Notes: generated from the letters alone by a model not told the origin. Shown: positions 22,931 to 31,919, counted from the stretch's first letter. The stretch: DNA of 56,259 nt from Zipacnadum sp036504235 (GCA_036504235.1 DASXVN010000077.1:1-56259); one strand, 5' to 3'. Program-made: numbers and translations.

Positions 22931-24373
22931 ATGTCTGTGGCTCAGCCCCAACCCCACCTGCGTCTGCTCTGTGAGCACCCCGAGGACTGCGCCAACCGGA
23001 CGCTGACCTCGGCCCAGCGCTGGGCGTTGGTGGTGCTGGTGGTGCTGGTCGCGGGGCTGCTGGCCTGGCGGCCGGTGACGACGCTGTTGGTGCTCAACGC
23101 CGCGGCCATCCTCTTCTACCTCCTGCATATCGGCTACAAGTTCTTCCTCGTCTACCGCTCCCTGTACCGCCCGGCGCTGTGGGGCGCGACGCCCGAGGAA
23201 CTCGCCCAACTGCGCCCCGCCGACCTGCCGACGTACACGATCCTGGTGCCGCTCTACCGGGAGGCGGCGGTGGTCCCCGGTCTGGTGGCCGGCCTGCAGG
23301 CGCTGGACTACCCGCCCGAGAAGCGCGAGGTGCTCTTCCTGGTGGAGGAAGACGACGCCGAGACCCGCGAGGCGTTGGAGCACATAGCTCTGCCGCTGGG
23401 CTTCCGGGCTTTCGTGGTCCCGCCGGGCGAGCCGCGCACCAAGCCGCGGGCCTGCGACTGGGGCCTGGATGTGGCCACCGGCGAGCTGCTGGTCATCTAC
23501 GACGCGGAGGACCGGCCCGAGCGCGACCAGCTCCGCCAGGCCGCCTGGCTGTTCGCGCAAGGGCCGGAGCGGCTGGCCTGCGTGCAGGCGCGGCTCAACT
23601 ACTACAACCCCGACCAGAACCTGCTCACCCGCTGGTTCACCACCGAGTACTCGACCTGGTTTGACCTCTACCTGCCCGGCCTGACCGGCCTGGATGCCCC
23701 GGTGCCGCTGGGGGGGACCTCCAACCACTTCCGCACGGAAATTCTGCGCGAGCTGGGCGGCTGGGACCCCTTCAACGTCACCGAGGACTGCGACCTGGGC
23801 GTGCGCCTGCACAAGCACGGCTACCGGACGCTGATGATGGACTCGACCACCTGGGAGGAGGCCAACGGCCGCCTGGGGAGCTGGCTGCGGCAGCGCTCCC
23901 GCTGGGTGAAGGGCTACCTGCAGACTTGGCTGGTGCACATGCGCAATCCGGGGCAGCTCTGGCGGCAGCTCGGCCCGCGCGGCTGGTTCAGCTTCCAGAT
24001 GACCGTCGGCGGCTCGGTGCTCTGCTACCTGCTCAACCCTATTTACTGGGCCCTGACCGTGGCCTGGCTGCTCACCCACCACCCGGCGATCACGTACCTG
24101 TTCCCGCCCGTGATCTACGGGCTGGGGCTGTTTTGTCTCTACGTGGGCAACTTCCTGTTCGTCTACATGGCCGTCCTCGGCTGCCTCTATCGCCGGAACT
24201 ACCGGCTGGTGAAATACGCGCTGCTGACCCCGCTGTACTGGCTGCTGATGAGCTGGGGAGCCTACCGGGGCGCGCTGCAGTTGCTCACCCGCCCCTCCTA
24301 TTGGGAGAAGACCGAGCACGGTTTCGCCGCGCCGGAGTCGGCCGAGTCCGCGTCGCCGGGAGGGGAGCGATGA
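22931..24373 (+). CDS. Membrane glycosyltransferase family 2 (cellulose-synthase-like)
   Basis: The 480-residue processive-type GT2 has two N-terminal helices (about residues 30-75) and a cytosolic catalytic domain (about 95-345). Four or so C-terminal helices follow. Catalytic motifs: YTILVPLYRE, the DxD-like IYDAEDRPERDQ, NVTEDCDLG (acceptor-site Asp) and QRSRWVKG (QxxRW). It probably polymerises or transfers sugars from a nucleotide sugar across the inner membrane. GGAGG precedes the ATG. The stop overlaps the start of the next gene by ATGA, so the two form a coupled pair likely making one exopolysaccharide or glycolipid. Confidence 0.9.
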   Translation: MSVAQPQPHLRLLCEHPEDCANRTLTSAQRWALVVLVVLVAGLLAWRPVTTLLVLNAAAILFYLLHIGYKFFLVYRSLYRPALWGATPEELAQLRPADLPTYTILVPLYREAAVVPGLVAGLQALDYPPEKREVLFLVEEDDAETREALEHIALPLGFRAFVVPPGEPRTKPRACDWGLDVATGELLVIYDAEDRPERDQLRQAAWLFAQGPERLACVQARLNYYNPDQNLLTRWFTTEYSTWFDLYLPGLTGLDAPVPLGGTSNHFRTEILRELGGWDPFNVTEDCDLGVRLHKHGYRTLMMDSTTWEEANGRLGSWLRQRSRWVKGYLQTWLVHMRNPGQLWRQLGPRGWFSFQMTVGGSVLCYLLNPIYWALTVAWLLTHHPAITYLFPPVIYGLGLFCLYVGNFLFVYMAVLGCLYRRNYRLVKYALLTPLYWLLMSWGAYRGALQLLTRPSYWEKTEHGFAAPESAESASPGGER

Positions 24374-25830
24374 ACGGTCGCGGTCAGAGATTGCGTTGGA
24401 CGGAGGCCGTCCTCGTCTTCCTGTTGGTGACGGGCGTGTGCCTGCGGGCCGGGTACCTCTCGGCGGCGCGCGCGCAGGTCAACTGGGAGGGCCTGGCGGC
24501 CGTCGCCCACGCGGCGGACCTGTGGTACAAGGCCCCGGAGGCGCGGCTCACGGAGATCGGTTTTGTCCAGCCGCCGCTCCCGGCGCTGCTGGCTAGTCTG
24601 GCCGTGCTGGGCAACCCGCACGGCGCGGCGGCGCTGGCCCGGCCGGTGTGGGTGGGCGCGCCGCTGCTGGGCCTGGCCGCGGTGCTGCTGCTGGGGCTGG
24701 CGCTGCATGGGGGCGCGCCGCGCTGGTGGGCCTACCCAGTGACGGCGCTGTTTGCGCTGAATACGGTCACTTTCAGCCTGGCGGCGGCGGGCAGCCCGGC
24801 GCTACTGCTGATCGTGCTGCTGCTGGGCACCGCCTGGTGTCTCGACCGCTGGGCGGCCACCGGAGCCCTGCGGCCGCTGCTCATCGCCAGCGTCCTGGTC
24901 GGCGCAGCGATGCTCACGCGCTATGAGATGGTCTTCTGGGTGCTGCTGCTGGCGGGGTTGGTGGCCGTGGTCGCCTACCGCGCCGGGGGCTACTCGCGCC
25001 TGGAGGGCACGCTGCTGGCCTTCCTCCTGCCGGGCTGCTACCTGCTGGCCGGCTGGGTGGTGGCCTGCTGGCTCATCCAGGGCGACCCCTGGTACTTCTG
25101 GCGCCACACCTTCAGCGGGCCCCCCAGTGGAGAGCCGCTACTCGGCGCGTCGGTCTACTTGGCGCTACTTGCCTGCCCGCTGCTGCTCGCGGTAGGCGTA
25201 TGGCTGGCGCGGCGGAGCCGGGCCCGGGCGGCGCTGGCCTCCCTAACGCTGCTGTTCGGGAGTATCGCGCTGGCCGGGCTGCTGCAGCCGCTGCTGGGGC
25301 GACTGGCCGGGGACGCGTGGTCGCAACTGACCGTGCCCGTGGCGGCCGCGATGGCGGCAGGCTACCTGCTGGCGACGCGGCTTCTGACCGGCGGGGAGCG
25401 CCGCTCGGACCGGGCGCTAGTGCTGCTGCTGGCGCTACTGGCGATTCTTCTCGTTGGCGTGGCCACCCGGCTCGGCGGCGGGCTGCCGCGCTGGCCCGCC
25501 CAGACTTGGCAGGGCGAGTTGGCCTTCACGGACACTTGCCAGTCGGAAGTGGCGGCCGCCCAGTCCCTGCGCACGGAACTGCGGCCGGGCGAGCGGGTGC
25601 TGATTGTCGGCTGGCCGGGATTCGCGGTCTCGCTGGTGGCGGGGGAGGGGGCGCGGGTGACGGTCATTCCCGGACCGGGAGACCGCGCGCTGGCCGAGGT
25701 GGCCGAGCCTTACGCGGTAGTGCTGGCCGGGTGGCCCGCGGACCAGCCGACGCCCCTGCCGCTCAGCCGCTACGAGTTGCGCTGGCGATCCGGAGACTGG
25801 GCCTGCTTCCGCGCTAGCCCCGGCGGGTAA
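24370..25830 (+). CDS. Multi-pass membrane protein, probable GT39/PMT-like glycosyltransferase
   Basis: The 486-residue protein has about 10-11 predicted membrane helices. A soluble loop after helix 1 carries VNWEGLAAVAHAADLWYKAP and GFVQPPLPALLASL, the place where GT-C enzymes have their acidic catalytic residue. The C-terminal 120 residues are soluble and alpha/beta (VLIVGWPGFAVSLV). I infer lipid-linked sugar transfer at the outer face of the inner membrane. It starts at ATG 24370, overlapping the GT2 stop; a longer frame upstream lies inside the GT2 gene. Its last 17 bases lie in a 25-bp sequence repeated at the end of mreD. Confidence 0.78.
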   Translation: MNGRGQRLRWTEAVLVFLLVTGVCLRAGYLSAARAQVNWEGLAAVAHAADLWYKAPEARLTEIGFVQPPLPALLASLAVLGNPHGAAALARPVWVGAPLLGLAAVLLLGLALHGGAPRWWAYPVTALFALNTVTFSLAAAGSPALLLIVLLLGTAWCLDRWAATGALRPLLIASVLVGAAMLTRYEMVFWVLLLAGLVAVVAYRAGGYSRLEGTLLAFLLPGCYLLAGWVVACWLIQGDPWYFWRHTFSGPPSGEPLLGASVYLALLACPLLLAVGVWLARRSRARAALASLTLLFGSIALAGLLQPLLGRLAGDAWSQLTVPVAAAMAAGYLLATRLLTGGERRSDRALVLLLALLAILLVGVATRLGGGLPRWPAQTWQGELAFTDTCQSEVAAAQSLRTELRPGERVLIVGWPGFAVSLVAGEGARVTVIPGPGDRALAEVAEPYAVVLAGWPADQPTPLPLSRYELRWRSGDWACFRASPGG

Positions 25831-25836
25831 GAATCG
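25812..25836. repeat. 25-bp direct repeat, left copy
   Basis: It starts CGCTAGCCCCGGCGGG and ends at 25836. It contains the end and stop codon of the plus-strand glycosyltransferase gene. The identical right copy at 25910-25934 contains the end of mreD on the other strand. The copies are 98 bases apart and flank a palindromic repeat. Confidence 0.93.
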
Positions 25837-25843
25837 GGCCGTT

Positions 25844-25886
25844 GTAGGGGCGGAAGTTCGGCGTCTGCGCCGAATCTCCGCCCGCG
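25844..25886. repeat. Single palindromic repeat between 25-bp direct repeats
   Basis: GTAGGGGCGGAAGTT, hairpin CGGCG-TCTG-CGCCG, then AATCTCCGCCCGCG. This equals the left half of the 22753-22864 element base for base. The right half is missing. Confidence 0.9.
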
Positions 25887-25909
25887 CATACCCCTAAGCT
25901 AGTGGCTCA

Positions 25910-25934
25910 CGCTAGCCCCGGCGGGTAAGAATCG
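25910..25934. repeat. 25-bp direct repeat, right copy
   Basis: Identical to 25812-25836. On the minus strand it encodes the last codons (ILTRRG) and stop of mreD. Confidence 0.93.
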
Positions 25935-26430
25935 AGGAACTCAGCCCGGAGCCGAGCGAACTGACCGGCCGGTGCAGAATCAGGCGGCCGATCCAGCCTA
26001 GGGGCAGCGCCAGCAGGGCGGTGAACAGCCCCTCCAGGACCGTACTGGCCAGCCAAGCGCCGAAGGTGGGGGAGGGCACAAAGATCAGCCCCACCAGCCG
26101 CACCGCCAGCAGCGAGGCGAAAGTGACGAACATCAGCAGCGCGAGCCGGTCCGAGAAGACCTGCTGCCCCACCATCCCCGTGACCACCCCGCAGCCCATG
26201 TAGCCCACGAACAGCCCGCCCAGGGGCGCCGCGGTAAGCGCTCCCAGGCACAGCGCCCCGGCCAGGCCGGTCCACGCGCCCTCCTCCGAACCCCGGAACA
26301 ACCCCACCAGCACCACGGCGACCAGCACCAGGTCCGGCGCCAGGCCCTGCGCGCGCCCGCCCGGCGCCCAGGCGACCTGCGCCGCCGCCAGGAAGAGCAC
26401 CACCACAAATTCCAGTATATAGTAGCCCAT
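25912..26430 (-). CDS. mreD: Rod shape-determining protein MreD
   Basis: The 172-residue integral membrane protein has five to six hydrophobic helices and the MreD layout. It opens with YYILEFVVVLFLAAAQVAWAP, then APDLVLVAVVLVGLFRGSEEGAWTGLAGALCLGAL, a Gly-rich helix and a short cytosolic tail. MreD joins the elongasome with MreB and MreC. It follows mreC on the same strand after a 73-base gap holding a hairpin. Its terminal codons fall in the 25-bp direct repeat, so the gene end was apparently regenerated by a duplication. Confidence 0.85.
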   Translation of the reverse strand: MGYYILEFVVVLFLAAAQVAWAPGGRAQGLAPDLVLVAVVLVGLFRGSEEGAWTGLAGALCLGALTAAPLGGLFVGYMGCGVVTGMVGQQVFSDRLALLMFVTFASLLAVRLVGLIFVPSPTFGAWLASTVLEGLFTALLALPLGWIGRLILHRPVSSLGSGLSSSILTRRG

Positions 26431-26450
26431 ACCGCTGCATCCTTGTCGTC

Positions 26451-26472
26451 CCTCCCCTATTTAGGGGAGGGC
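26451..26472. repeat. Short perfect palindrome between mreC and mreD
   Basis: CCCTCCCCTA-TT-TAGGGGAGGG, ten pairs on paper (about eight with a realistic loop). No T-tract follows on either strand. It could attenuate mreD expression or be a degenerate repeat. Confidence 0.75.
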
Positions 26473-26503
26473 AGGGAGGGGTCCGCCGTGCTGCCCCGTT
26501 ACG

Positions 26504-27361
26504 CTAGTGGAGCGGCTTCTGCTTGACCACCCAGACATACTCGAGGCGGAAGAAATCCACGAAAGGCCGCAAGGTGGCGCTGACCGACTCGGCGCTCCCC
26601 GGCATCTTGCTCACGCGCTCGATCTGGCCGATGGGGATTCTCGCCGGGTAGACCTCATCGAGGCCGGAGGTCTCAATCAGGTCCCCGGGGCGCAGGTCGG
26701 GCCCGGCCAGCAGCGGCTTGACCTTCTCCATCTTCAGCGCCGTCGCGGTTACGGAGAGGCTGGTCAGCGGGTAGACGATCCCCTGGTCGCGGCTGCGCAC
26801 ATCCAGGCCGGCGACGGCCGCTTCCGGGTCAATCAGCAGCAGCGCCTCCGCGGTCTTGCCCTGCACCTTGATGATCCGCCCCACCAGCCCCGCGGCTTGC
26901 CGGACCAGGTCCCCCTCGGTGACCAGATTCTCCTGCTCCAGGGCCAGCGTCGCCCGGCAGCGACTGGGTCCGGTGACCAGACCGATAACGCGGGCCGGAA
27001 CCAGGTCCGGCTTGCGCTCCGCCGGCAGGCCCAGGGACTTGAGCAGCACCCGATTGTCCTGATAGTACTGGTAGATCTCGCCGACCTGCGCCTGGTAGGC
27101 GTCGCGCTCGGCGCGCAGCCGATCGTTCTCCTGAACCAGGGCGGGGCCGGCCACCATCCCTCGGTACAGGTCCCGCGGTCCCGACCACAGGTAGGTATAG
27201 CCGCTTTCCAGGGGGCGGCCCACGGCCACCAGGATCCGCTCCGGGAGGCTGGTGGCGTTGCGCGACTCGGCCCGATGCTGCCATACGGTCAGGATCAGGG
27301 CCGCCGCGGCCAGCAGCAGCAGGGTGCGCCAATTTGTCGGCTGTTCGGAGGGTCTCAGCAT
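26504..27361 (-). CDS. mreC: Rod shape-determining protein MreC
   Basis: The 285-residue protein has one N-terminal membrane helix (WRTLLLLAAAALILTVW) and a coiled coil over about residues 70-105 (ENDRLRAERDAYQAQ). The periplasmic double beta-barrel domain shows VPARVIGL, ATLALEQENLVTEGDLV, GLVGRIIKVQGKTAEALLLIDPEAAVAG and GDLIETSGLDEVYPARIPIG. It links the MreB cytoskeleton to peptidoglycan synthases. It lies 21 bases after mreB in the same operon. Confidence 0.92.
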   Translation of the reverse strand: MLRPSEQPTNWRTLLLLAAAALILTVWQHRAESRNATSLPERILVAVGRPLESGYTYLWSGPRDLYRGMVAGPALVQENDRLRAERDAYQAQVGEIYQYYQDNRVLLKSLGLPAERKPDLVPARVIGLVTGPSRCRATLALEQENLVTEGDLVRQAAGLVGRIIKVQGKTAEALLLIDPEAAVAGLDVRSRDQGIVYPLTSLSVTATALKMEKVKPLLAGPDLRPGDLIETSGLDEVYPARIPIGQIERVSKMPGSAESVSATLRPFVDFFRLEYVWVVKQKPLH

Positions 27362-27382
27362 ACTCAGGTGGGTCCAACGCGA

Positions 27383-28426
27383 CTAGCGGCCCGTGGTCAG
27401 ACCGTCCAACTCGTCCAGGTAGCGGGCCGCGCCCAGCACCACGCAGGTGGTGGGATCGTCCACCACGTAGACGGGAATGTCGGTCTCGGCGCTGAGCAAC
27501 TGGTCCAGGCCGCGGAGTTGGGCGCCGCCGCCGGCCAGGGCGATACCGCGATTCATTACGTCCGCCGCCAGCTCCGGCGGGGTGGAGTCGAGACATTCCT
27601 TGACCAGCTCCACCAGGGCCGAAACCGGCTCGGCAATCGCCTCGCGGATCTCGTTGGAGGTGATGCGGATGCTCTTGGGCAGCCCGGTGATCAGGTTCTT
27701 GCCCCGGATTTCCATGGACAGCTCTTCGGTTAGCGGGAACGCGGAGCCAATCTTGATCTTGATCTCCTCGGCGCTGGTCTCGCCAATGTACAGGCTGTAC
27801 TCGCGGCGGATGTAGACCGTGATTGCCTCGTCCATGGCCTCCCCGGCCACGCGCATGGAGCGCTCGGTGCAGATGCCGCCCAGCGAGATGACCGCGACCT
27901 CGGTAGTGCCGCCGCCGATGTCCACGATCATGCTGCCCACGGCTTCGCCGACCGGGAGCCCCGCGCCGATCGCGGCAGCCATCGGCTCGTCAATGATGAT
28001 CGTCTCCCAGGCGCCGGCCTCGCGGGCGGCGTCCTCCACGGCCCGGCGCTCCACCTCGGTGATGCCGGAAGGCACGCCAATCACCATCCGGGGCCTGATG
28101 AAGATGCGGTGGCCGTGGACCTTGCGGATGAAGTGGCGGATCATCGCCTCGGTGACCTCAAAATCGGCGATAACCCCGTTGCGCAGCGGGCGAATGGCGG
28201 TGATGTGGGCGGGCGTGCGGCCCACCATGCGCTTGGCGTCCTCGCCCGCGCCCTTGATCTCGTTGGTGTAGTTGTCCACCGCCACGACGGAGGGTTCACG
28301 CAGGACGATGCCCCGCCCCCGCACGTGCACCAGCGTAGTGGCGGTGCCCAGGTCGATGCCCATGTGCCCCGAGTACCGGAACAGCCAGTTGCGCAATTTG
28401 TGGGAAAGATGGGAAAGCAGGCTCAT
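27383..28426 (-). CDS. mreB: Rod shape-determining protein MreB (actin homolog)
   Basis: The 347-residue actin-fold ATPase guides cylindrical wall growth from the cytosolic membrane face. Motifs: GIDLGTATTLVHVRGRGIVLREPSVVA (phosphate 1), RPRMVIGVPSGITEVERRAV and MIVDIGGGTTEVAVISLGG (phosphate 2). Adenosine-site GIALAGGGAQLRGL follows. The N-terminus has an amphipathic segment (SLLSHLSHKLRNWLF) suited to membrane binding. I chose the ATG at 28426; the upstream TTG adds two residues. The TTLVH variant in the first loop is slightly unusual. It is followed by mreC and mreD. Confidence 0.95.
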   Translation of the reverse strand: MSLLSHLSHKLRNWLFRYSGHMGIDLGTATTLVHVRGRGIVLREPSVVAVDNYTNEIKGAGEDAKRMVGRTPAHITAIRPLRNGVIADFEVTEAMIRHFIRKVHGHRIFIRPRMVIGVPSGITEVERRAVEDAAREAGAWETIIIDEPMAAAIGAGLPVGEAVGSMIVDIGGGTTEVAVISLGGICTERSMRVAGEAMDEAITVYIRREYSLYIGETSAEEIKIKIGSAFPLTEELSMEIRGKNLITGLPKSIRITSNEIREAIAEPVSALVELVKECLDSTPPELAADVMNRGIALAGGGAQLRGLDQLLSAETDIPVYVVDDPTTCVVLGAARYLDELDGLTTGR

Positions 28427-28463
28427 TAGCAACCGTCATTTCTGCTGCGTCGTAATGCTGCGA

Positions 28464-29192
28464 TTAGCGGGGCGCAACGCGCCCCCCGGGGTCTGGCCCG
28501 TGCCAGCCCAGCGCGGCCAGCGCCGCCACCACCTGGCGGATTGGTAATCCGACTACATTATAGTAGGAACCCCGCACACTCTCAACCAGTTTGTGCTCGC
28601 GGTCCTGGATGCCATACGCGCCGGCCTTGTCCCGCGGGGCTCCCGAGGCCACATACGCGGCGATTTCCGGGGCGGACAGACGCCGGAAACGCACCTCGGT
28701 GCGCACGATCTCCAGCCACAGCAGGCGCACAGAATCAGCCTCCTCCGACTCGACCAACGCCAGCCCAAAGGCCGAGAAGACCTCGTGCGTCCGCCCGGAA
28801 AGCTGCTCCAGCATCCACGAGGCCTCCGCGTCGTTCGCCGGCTTGCCCAGGGACTGGTCCGCCCAGACGACCACGGTATCCGCACCCAGACTGAGCCGGC
28901 CGGGGGCGGCCTGCGCCCCGCGCGCCGCCTTGTGGACGGCCCGGGCCGCGGCGGAGCGCCAGCCGGTCAGATGGGCCACCGGCGGGTCCTCCCCCGGATC
29001 ATGCGCATCGTAGGCCAGGCCCGCGGCCCGCAGCAGCTCCCGGCGGCGCGGCGAAACCGAGGCCAGCAGCAGAGGCGCGGCCGCCGTGGCGGGCGGGAGC
29101 CGCCGCTCCGGGGAGGCCCACCAGCGCGCCCCGTCAGGACGGAACCGCAGCGGCAAGGGCGACGGGAGTAGGTGAGGGGAGAGTTCCGGCAT
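28464..29192 (-). CDS. maf: Maf family nucleotide pyrophosphatase
   Basis: Maf enzymes hydrolyse non-canonical or canonical NTPs to NMP and pyrophosphate and can affect cell division. The 242-residue protein has LLLASVSPRRRELLRAAG, the catalytic-region SLGADTVVVWADQSLGKP, and PRDKAGAYGIQ followed by YYNVVGLPI. The first 40 residues (Pro/Arg-rich) precede the usual Maf start and have no counterpart in the family. A start near the LLLASVSP segment would be normal length, but I see no good ATG there. It sits between the UbiB-like kinase and mreB; maf next to mre genes is a common arrangement. Confidence 0.9.
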   Translation of the reverse strand: MPELSPHLLPSPLPLRFRPDGARWWASPERRLPPATAAAPLLLASVSPRRRELLRAAGLAYDAHDPGEDPPVAHLTGWRSAAARAVHKAARGAQAAPGRLSLGADTVVVWADQSLGKPANDAEASWMLEQLSGRTHEVFSAFGLALVESEEADSVRLLWLEIVRTEVRFRRLSAPEIAAYVASGAPRDKAGAYGIQDREHKLVESVRGSYYNVVGLPIRQVVAALAALGWHGPDPGGRVAPR

Positions 29193-29210
29193 GGTGGCGG
29201 AGGCGGCCAG

Positions 29211-30908
29211 TTACAGCCGGCCCGAGCGAATAATGGAGTAAATCAGCCACAGGCCCATGAAGCCCGCGATCGCGGCGAACACCAGCGCCACCGGATTGGC
29301 GATCGCCTGGGAGGCCTGGGCACTGGACAGAATGCTGGCGGAGGCCATGATGATGGCGGCGACTATAATCGCAAAGGACAGCCGGTTGACCATGATGTCC
29401 ATGCGGTGCATGTGCCGGTCGATGTGCTCGATCTCCAGCCGCACCCGGGTGCCCCCGGCCTGCGTGCGCATGATCAGGTCGGAGAGCTGGCGCGGCAGGG
29501 CGCGGCCCAGATAGGCCATCTCCCGCCAGGAACTCTGCAGCACCGAGAACATCCGGTGGGGGCTGAAGCGCTGGCGAAGCTGTTCCTGCACGGCTTGGCG
29601 CAAGAAGCCCACCGCATCAAACTGCGGGTCCAACTGGAAGCAGACCCCCTGGGTGATGACCACCGCCCGCACCAGGCTGGCGAAGGTGGCCGGGACCCGG
29701 ATGGCGTGCTTGACCAGCAGCCCCAGCAAGGCGTCCATGACCTCCGCGAGCGCAAAAACGCCCGGCCCGGCGGGAGCAAAGCGGGCGATCAGCTTGTCCA
29801 CGTCCAGCCGCAGCGCCGACAGGTCGGTGCGGGAGGAGATCACGCCGACGGAGACCGTGACGTTGACCACCCCGCGGCTGTCGCCCTCGAGGAGTGACTG
29901 CATCATCGCCAGGATCTGCTCGCGCAGCTCCCGCCCGGCGTAATCCACATGGCCGCAGTCCAGCAGGGCGATGCGCCCGTCGGACAGCAGCTTGAGGTTG
30001 CCGGCGTGCGGGTCGCCGTGGAAAAAGCCGCTCCCGGTCACCTGCCGGAACATGGCGAGCGCGAACTCGCGCGCCACCTGCACCCGGTCCAGGCCCAGAC
30101 GGACCAGGCCCTGCTCATCGTTGGGGCTGACGCCCTCGATGAAATCCAGAGTCAGCACCCGGTGCGCGGTCAGGTCCCAGTGTACGCCGGGGACGGTCAG
30201 CTCCGGGGTGTCGGCCAGGTCCTGGCGCAGCCGGTCGGTGTTGGCCGCCTCGCGGGTGAAGTCCAGCTCCCCGCGCAGGATATGGCCGAATTCGGTGGCC
30301 CAGCCGACCACGTCGTTCTCTTTTGCCCAGTCAATGTAGTGCGTGGCCTCGCGGGCCGCCAGGTTGAGGATGAACAGGTCCTGCTCGACCTGCTGGCGGA
30401 CCTCCGGGCGCTGCACCTTGACGGCCACGTCCCGGCCGTCCTGGCGCTTGGCCCGGTGGACCTGGGACAGCGAGGCGGCGGCCACCGGGACGGGATCAAA
30501 CTCGGCGAAAAACTGGCTCAGCGGTCCGCCCAACTCCTGCTCCACGACCGCCTGGGCGGCGGCAAAGGGGAACGGCGGCACCTCGTCCTGCAGCTTGCGG
30601 AGTTCCGCGATCCACTCGTCGGAGAGCAGGTCAGCGCGGGTGGAGAGGGCTTGCCCGATCTTGATGCCGGCGGGCCCGATCTCCTCCAGGGCCAGCCGCA
30701 AGCGCACCGGGCGCGCAAGTTGCGCGGTGGCGGCATCCAGTCGCGAGCGGCGGCGGCGCTGGAGGTAGCCGGCTAGGCCCAGACGCTGGAGTACATCCTC
30801 AAAGCCAAAGCGGGCGACAATGCCCGCGATGTGCACGACGCGGCGCCCGTAGCTGCCCAGGCTCTGGACATTCGCCACCTCAGGGCTGGAGGGGGGCCTT
30901 GGCTCCAC
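29211..30908 (-). CDS. ABC1/UbiB family atypical protein kinase
   Basis: The 565-residue UbiB-like protein has the signature KxGQ motif (GPAGIKIGQALSTRADLL, about residue 80). An Ala-rich nucleotide loop (VAAASLSQVHRA), VAVKVQRP with the ion-pair Lys, FHGDPHAGNLKLL and a LLDCGHVD metal motif follow. Two C-terminal membrane helices (about 510-560) match the UbiB anchor. Such proteins support quinone or isoprenoid-lipid metabolism through ATPase activity. No ubiquinone or menaquinone genes are nearby. The GTG start lies inside the end of amrS (29-base overlap), implying coupling. Confidence 0.9.
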   Translation of the reverse strand: MEPRPPSSPEVANVQSLGSYGRRVVHIAGIVARFGFEDVLQRLGLAGYLQRRRRSRLDAATAQLARPVRLRLALEEIGPAGIKIGQALSTRADLLSDEWIAELRKLQDEVPPFPFAAAQAVVEQELGGPLSQFFAEFDPVPVAAASLSQVHRAKRQDGRDVAVKVQRPEVRQQVEQDLFILNLAAREATHYIDWAKENDVVGWATEFGHILRGELDFTREAANTDRLRQDLADTPELTVPGVHWDLTAHRVLTLDFIEGVSPNDEQGLVRLGLDRVQVAREFALAMFRQVTGSGFFHGDPHAGNLKLLSDGRIALLDCGHVDYAGRELREQILAMMQSLLEGDSRGVVNVTVSVGVISSRTDLSALRLDVDKLIARFAPAGPGVFALAEVMDALLGLLVKHAIRVPATFASLVRAVVITQGVCFQLDPQFDAVGFLRQAVQEQLRQRFSPHRMFSVLQSSWREMAYLGRALPRQLSDLIMRTQAGGTRVRLEIEHIDRHMHRMDIMVNRLSFAIIVAAIIMASASILSSAQASQAIANPVALVFAAIAGFMGLWLIYSIIRSGRL

Positions 30909-31872
30909 AGGCTCTACACCGTCCTTCGGCGTCCAGCCCCACCGGGCGAGCGGACATGCCGGTTCTCTCCACCAGGGTCGCCCCGCAGTCCGAGCACTCG
31001 GTGTCCGTGGTGCCAGGCAGGTTGATGTTGCCGACGTACACGTAATTCAGGTGCTGTTTGGCGATCTGGTAGGCCATCAGCAGCGCCTCCGGCGGCGTGG
31101 GCGGGACCTGCAGCTTGTAGGCGGGATGATAGCGGGACAGATGCACCACCAGGTCCGGGCTGACTCCCGCCGCCCACGTGAAGATGTTCTCCAGTTCCTC
31201 GCGGGCGTCGTTGTAGCCGGGGATAATCAGCACCGTGATCTCCACATGACAACGGCCCCAGGCGTGCTCCACCGTCTCCCGCGCCTGCCAGCCCGGTCCG
31301 CCGCAGAGTTCCTGGTAGTGCTCCTTGCGCCAGAACTTGATGTCCACGTTCAGCGCGTCAATCAGCGGGAGCAGTTCCTCCAGCGGCTCGGCTTCCACCA
31401 CGCCGTTGGTCACCAGCACGTTATACAGGCCTCGTTCGTGCGCCAGGGTGCCGGTGTCCTGCACGTATTCCGCCCAGATGAACGGCTCGTTGTAGGTGTA
31501 GGCCAGCCCGATGTTCCCCTGCGACTCGCGGTACTCCTCGGCCAGCTCCACCGCCTGGGTGGGGGAGAGTTCCTGGGTGGCGGGCCGGCCCTTGGAGATC
31601 TGCCAGTTCTGGCAGAAGCTGCAACTCAGGTTGCAGCCGAAGGTCCCCAGCGACAGGATGGAGGCCCCGGGATGGAAGTGGTAGAGCGGCTTTTTCTCGA
31701 TGGGGTCAAGCCCAATCGAGGTGACCTGACCGTAGTTGAGCGAGATCAGCCGCCCGTCCTGATTCTGGCGCACGCCGCAGACGCCCACGGCGCCGGGCTT
31801 GATCCGGCATTGCCAGGGGCAGAGGTGACAGGCCGCCAGCTCTGCTTGCGGTTCCCACCAGCGAGCTTCCAT
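30880..31872 (-). CDS. amrS: AmmeMemoRadiSam system radical SAM enzyme
   Basis: The 330-residue radical SAM protein has cluster cysteines C80, C84 and C87 (GCNLSCSFCQNW). An N-terminal Cys-rich segment (CHLCPWQCRIKPGAVGVC) and a C-terminal zinc-ribbon-like CSDCG...CRACG also match AmrS. AmrS works with AmrB (Memo) and AmrA in an uncharacterised radical reaction. Related proteins were once called PFL-activase-like. Neither partner is in the window. GGGGAGGGA precedes the ATG. It overlaps the UbiB-like gene downstream and follows an epimerase gene by 47 bases. Confidence 0.9.
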   Translation of the reverse strand: MEARWWEPQAELAACHLCPWQCRIKPGAVGVCGVRQNQDGRLISLNYGQVTSIGLDPIEKKPLYHFHPGASILSLGTFGCNLSCSFCQNWQISKGRPATQELSPTQAVELAEEYRESQGNIGLAYTYNEPFIWAEYVQDTGTLAHERGLYNVLVTNGVVEAEPLEELLPLIDALNVDIKFWRKEHYQELCGGPGWQARETVEHAWGRCHVEITVLIIPGYNDAREELENIFTWAAGVSPDLVVHLSRYHPAYKLQVPPTPPEALLMAYQIAKQHLNYVYVGNINLPGTTDTECSDCGATLVERTGMSARPVGLDAEGRCRACGAKAPLQP

Positions 31873-31919
31873 CAGGTATGTCCCTCCCCGTTGGCCGGGG
31901 CGAACGCCGCGGCGTTCGC

